From NCBI GenBank assembly GCA_030605305.1, contig JAUWIO010000032.1, forward strand, positions 1 to 7,073: a stretch of 7,073 bases of DNA, read 5' to 3'. Source of the stretch: Actinomycetes bacterium. GTDB lineage: Bacteria; Actinomycetota; Aquicultoria; CAJVYJ01; JAUVQD01. A program made the translations under genes and the position numbers. The notes below the pieces were generated by a model. The model did no database searches and had not been told where the DNA came from. It saw only the letters and a list, made by a program, of their open reading frames with translations. How positions within the stretch are numbered: position 1 is the first letter of the stretch; every line of letters starts with the position of its first letter. Below, piece after piece: positions 6,754-7,073 of the stretch.

Positions 6754-7011
6754 ACTATCTCCTTCACATCAGAGCGCTGGCGCTCGCGACTGTCCAAAAT
6801 AAGGGTGACCGGGCCGTCGTTCACAAGCTCGACGGACATCATGGCCCCGAAAGTCCCCTCTTGCACTCTCAACCCGGCGGCCCTTGTGATAGTCGCCAAG
6901 GAGCGTGAATTGAGAAACCAAGAGTATCCCCCCGCCGACACCGAGCTCACCAACGATCGCGCCGCCCACCGAAACTCGCGCTCGTGTGACCCGCTGGACG
7001 ACAGCGTTCAC
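6750..7011 (-). pseudogene. dtd: D-aminoacyl-tRNA deacylase, internally deleted and frameshifted
   Basis: Remnant of Dtd, which hydrolyses D-amino acids from mischarged tRNAs. Starting at GTG 7011-7009 (GAGG 5 nt ahead, overlapping the relA stop), the first frame reads [14 protein letters not shown], then GELGVG, then passes directly into [20 protein letters not shown]. Some 40-50 residues that normally separate these parts are absent. After HKGRR the family sequence continues in another frame as [15 protein letters not shown] and [15 protein letters not shown], with another 20-30 residues missing. Both catalytic signatures (SQFTL and NDGPVT) survive but in different frames, and about 60-75 of the usual 145-150 residues are gone. 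As written, translation gives about 80 residues with a meaningless tail ending at 6769. The ancestral stop TGA (6752-6750) overlaps the TTG of the next gene, which supports this as the original frame. Confidence 0.85.
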
Positions 7012-7018
7012 TGCCGCC

Positions 7019-7073
7019 TCACTTGGCGGCCGAAGGAGACTGGTGCGGCAGAACCCGGTAGGCATCGAAGACA
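7019..7073 (-). CDS. relA: 3' end of RelA/SpoT-type (p)ppGpp synthetase, partial
   Basis: The last 17 codons of an upstream gene enter from the right edge in the frame VFDAYRVLPHQSPSAAK, then TGA (7021-7019). The VFDAYRVLP ending matches the C-terminal ACT-domain end I recall for long RelA/SpoT homologues (G-V-x-D-a-Y-R-V). The position immediately upstream of dtd is the usual place for relA in Gram-positive genomes. The stop overlaps the dtd ribosome site and lies 7 nt before the dtd GTG. The call rests on a very short segment plus synteny. Confidence 0.7.
   Translation of the reverse strand, partial: VFDAYRVLPHQSPSAAK

Overview
The window is a short stretch of bacterial chromosome in which every recognisable gene lies on the minus strand. 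Reading from the right edge, the order is: the 3' end of relA, dtd (broken), an MBL-fold hydrolase gene (interrupted by an amber codon), hisS, aspS, a thioredoxin-fold lipoprotein, a PsbP-like lipoprotein, and rarA. The series relA-dtd-MBL-hisS-aspS with rarA close by is a conserved housekeeping neighbourhood in Gram-positive lineages (Actinobacteriota and Clostridia/Bacilli). With moderately high GC, frequent GTG/TTG starts, two lipobox lipoproteins and a non-discriminating-type AspRS, a deep actinobacterial or clostridial lineage is most likely. I cannot place it more precisely from sequence alone.

Right part (about 4730-7073) is the translation-quality and aminoacylation block. Spacing is tight: relA to dtd 7 nt, dtd stop overlapping the MBL start by 4 nt, MBL to hisS 75 nt, hisS to aspS 20 nt. 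Lesions cluster in the first kilobase. dtd has lost two internal segments, each at a short repeat, and the second loss shifts the frame. The MBL gene has one in-frame TAG with all metal ligands intact around it. hisS has no ATG, GTG or TTG before its conserved N-terminus, although a good Shine-Dalgarno sits ahead of an ATA. The bodies of hisS and aspS are intact. The lesions may be real decay, recoding, or errors in a draft assembly; the sequence alone cannot decide.

Middle and left part (128-2950) is a second unit of three tightly spaced genes behind a convincing sigma70-type promoter just after aspS. It encodes a thioredoxin-fold lipoprotein without active-site cysteines, a lipoprotein with ADAF repeats, an acidic linker and a PsbP/DUF1795-like domain, and the AAA+ fork-repair ATPase RarA. 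The two lipoproteins are the accessory, little-described part of the window.

The left edge (1-127) has no gene. It carries a 9-bp direct repeat arranged like the terminal multiple-repeat ends of some DDE-transposase insertion sequences, so the left boundary may be the end of an IS lying mostly outside the window. I saw no tRNA, rRNA, CRISPR array, T-box or convincing intrinsic terminator.
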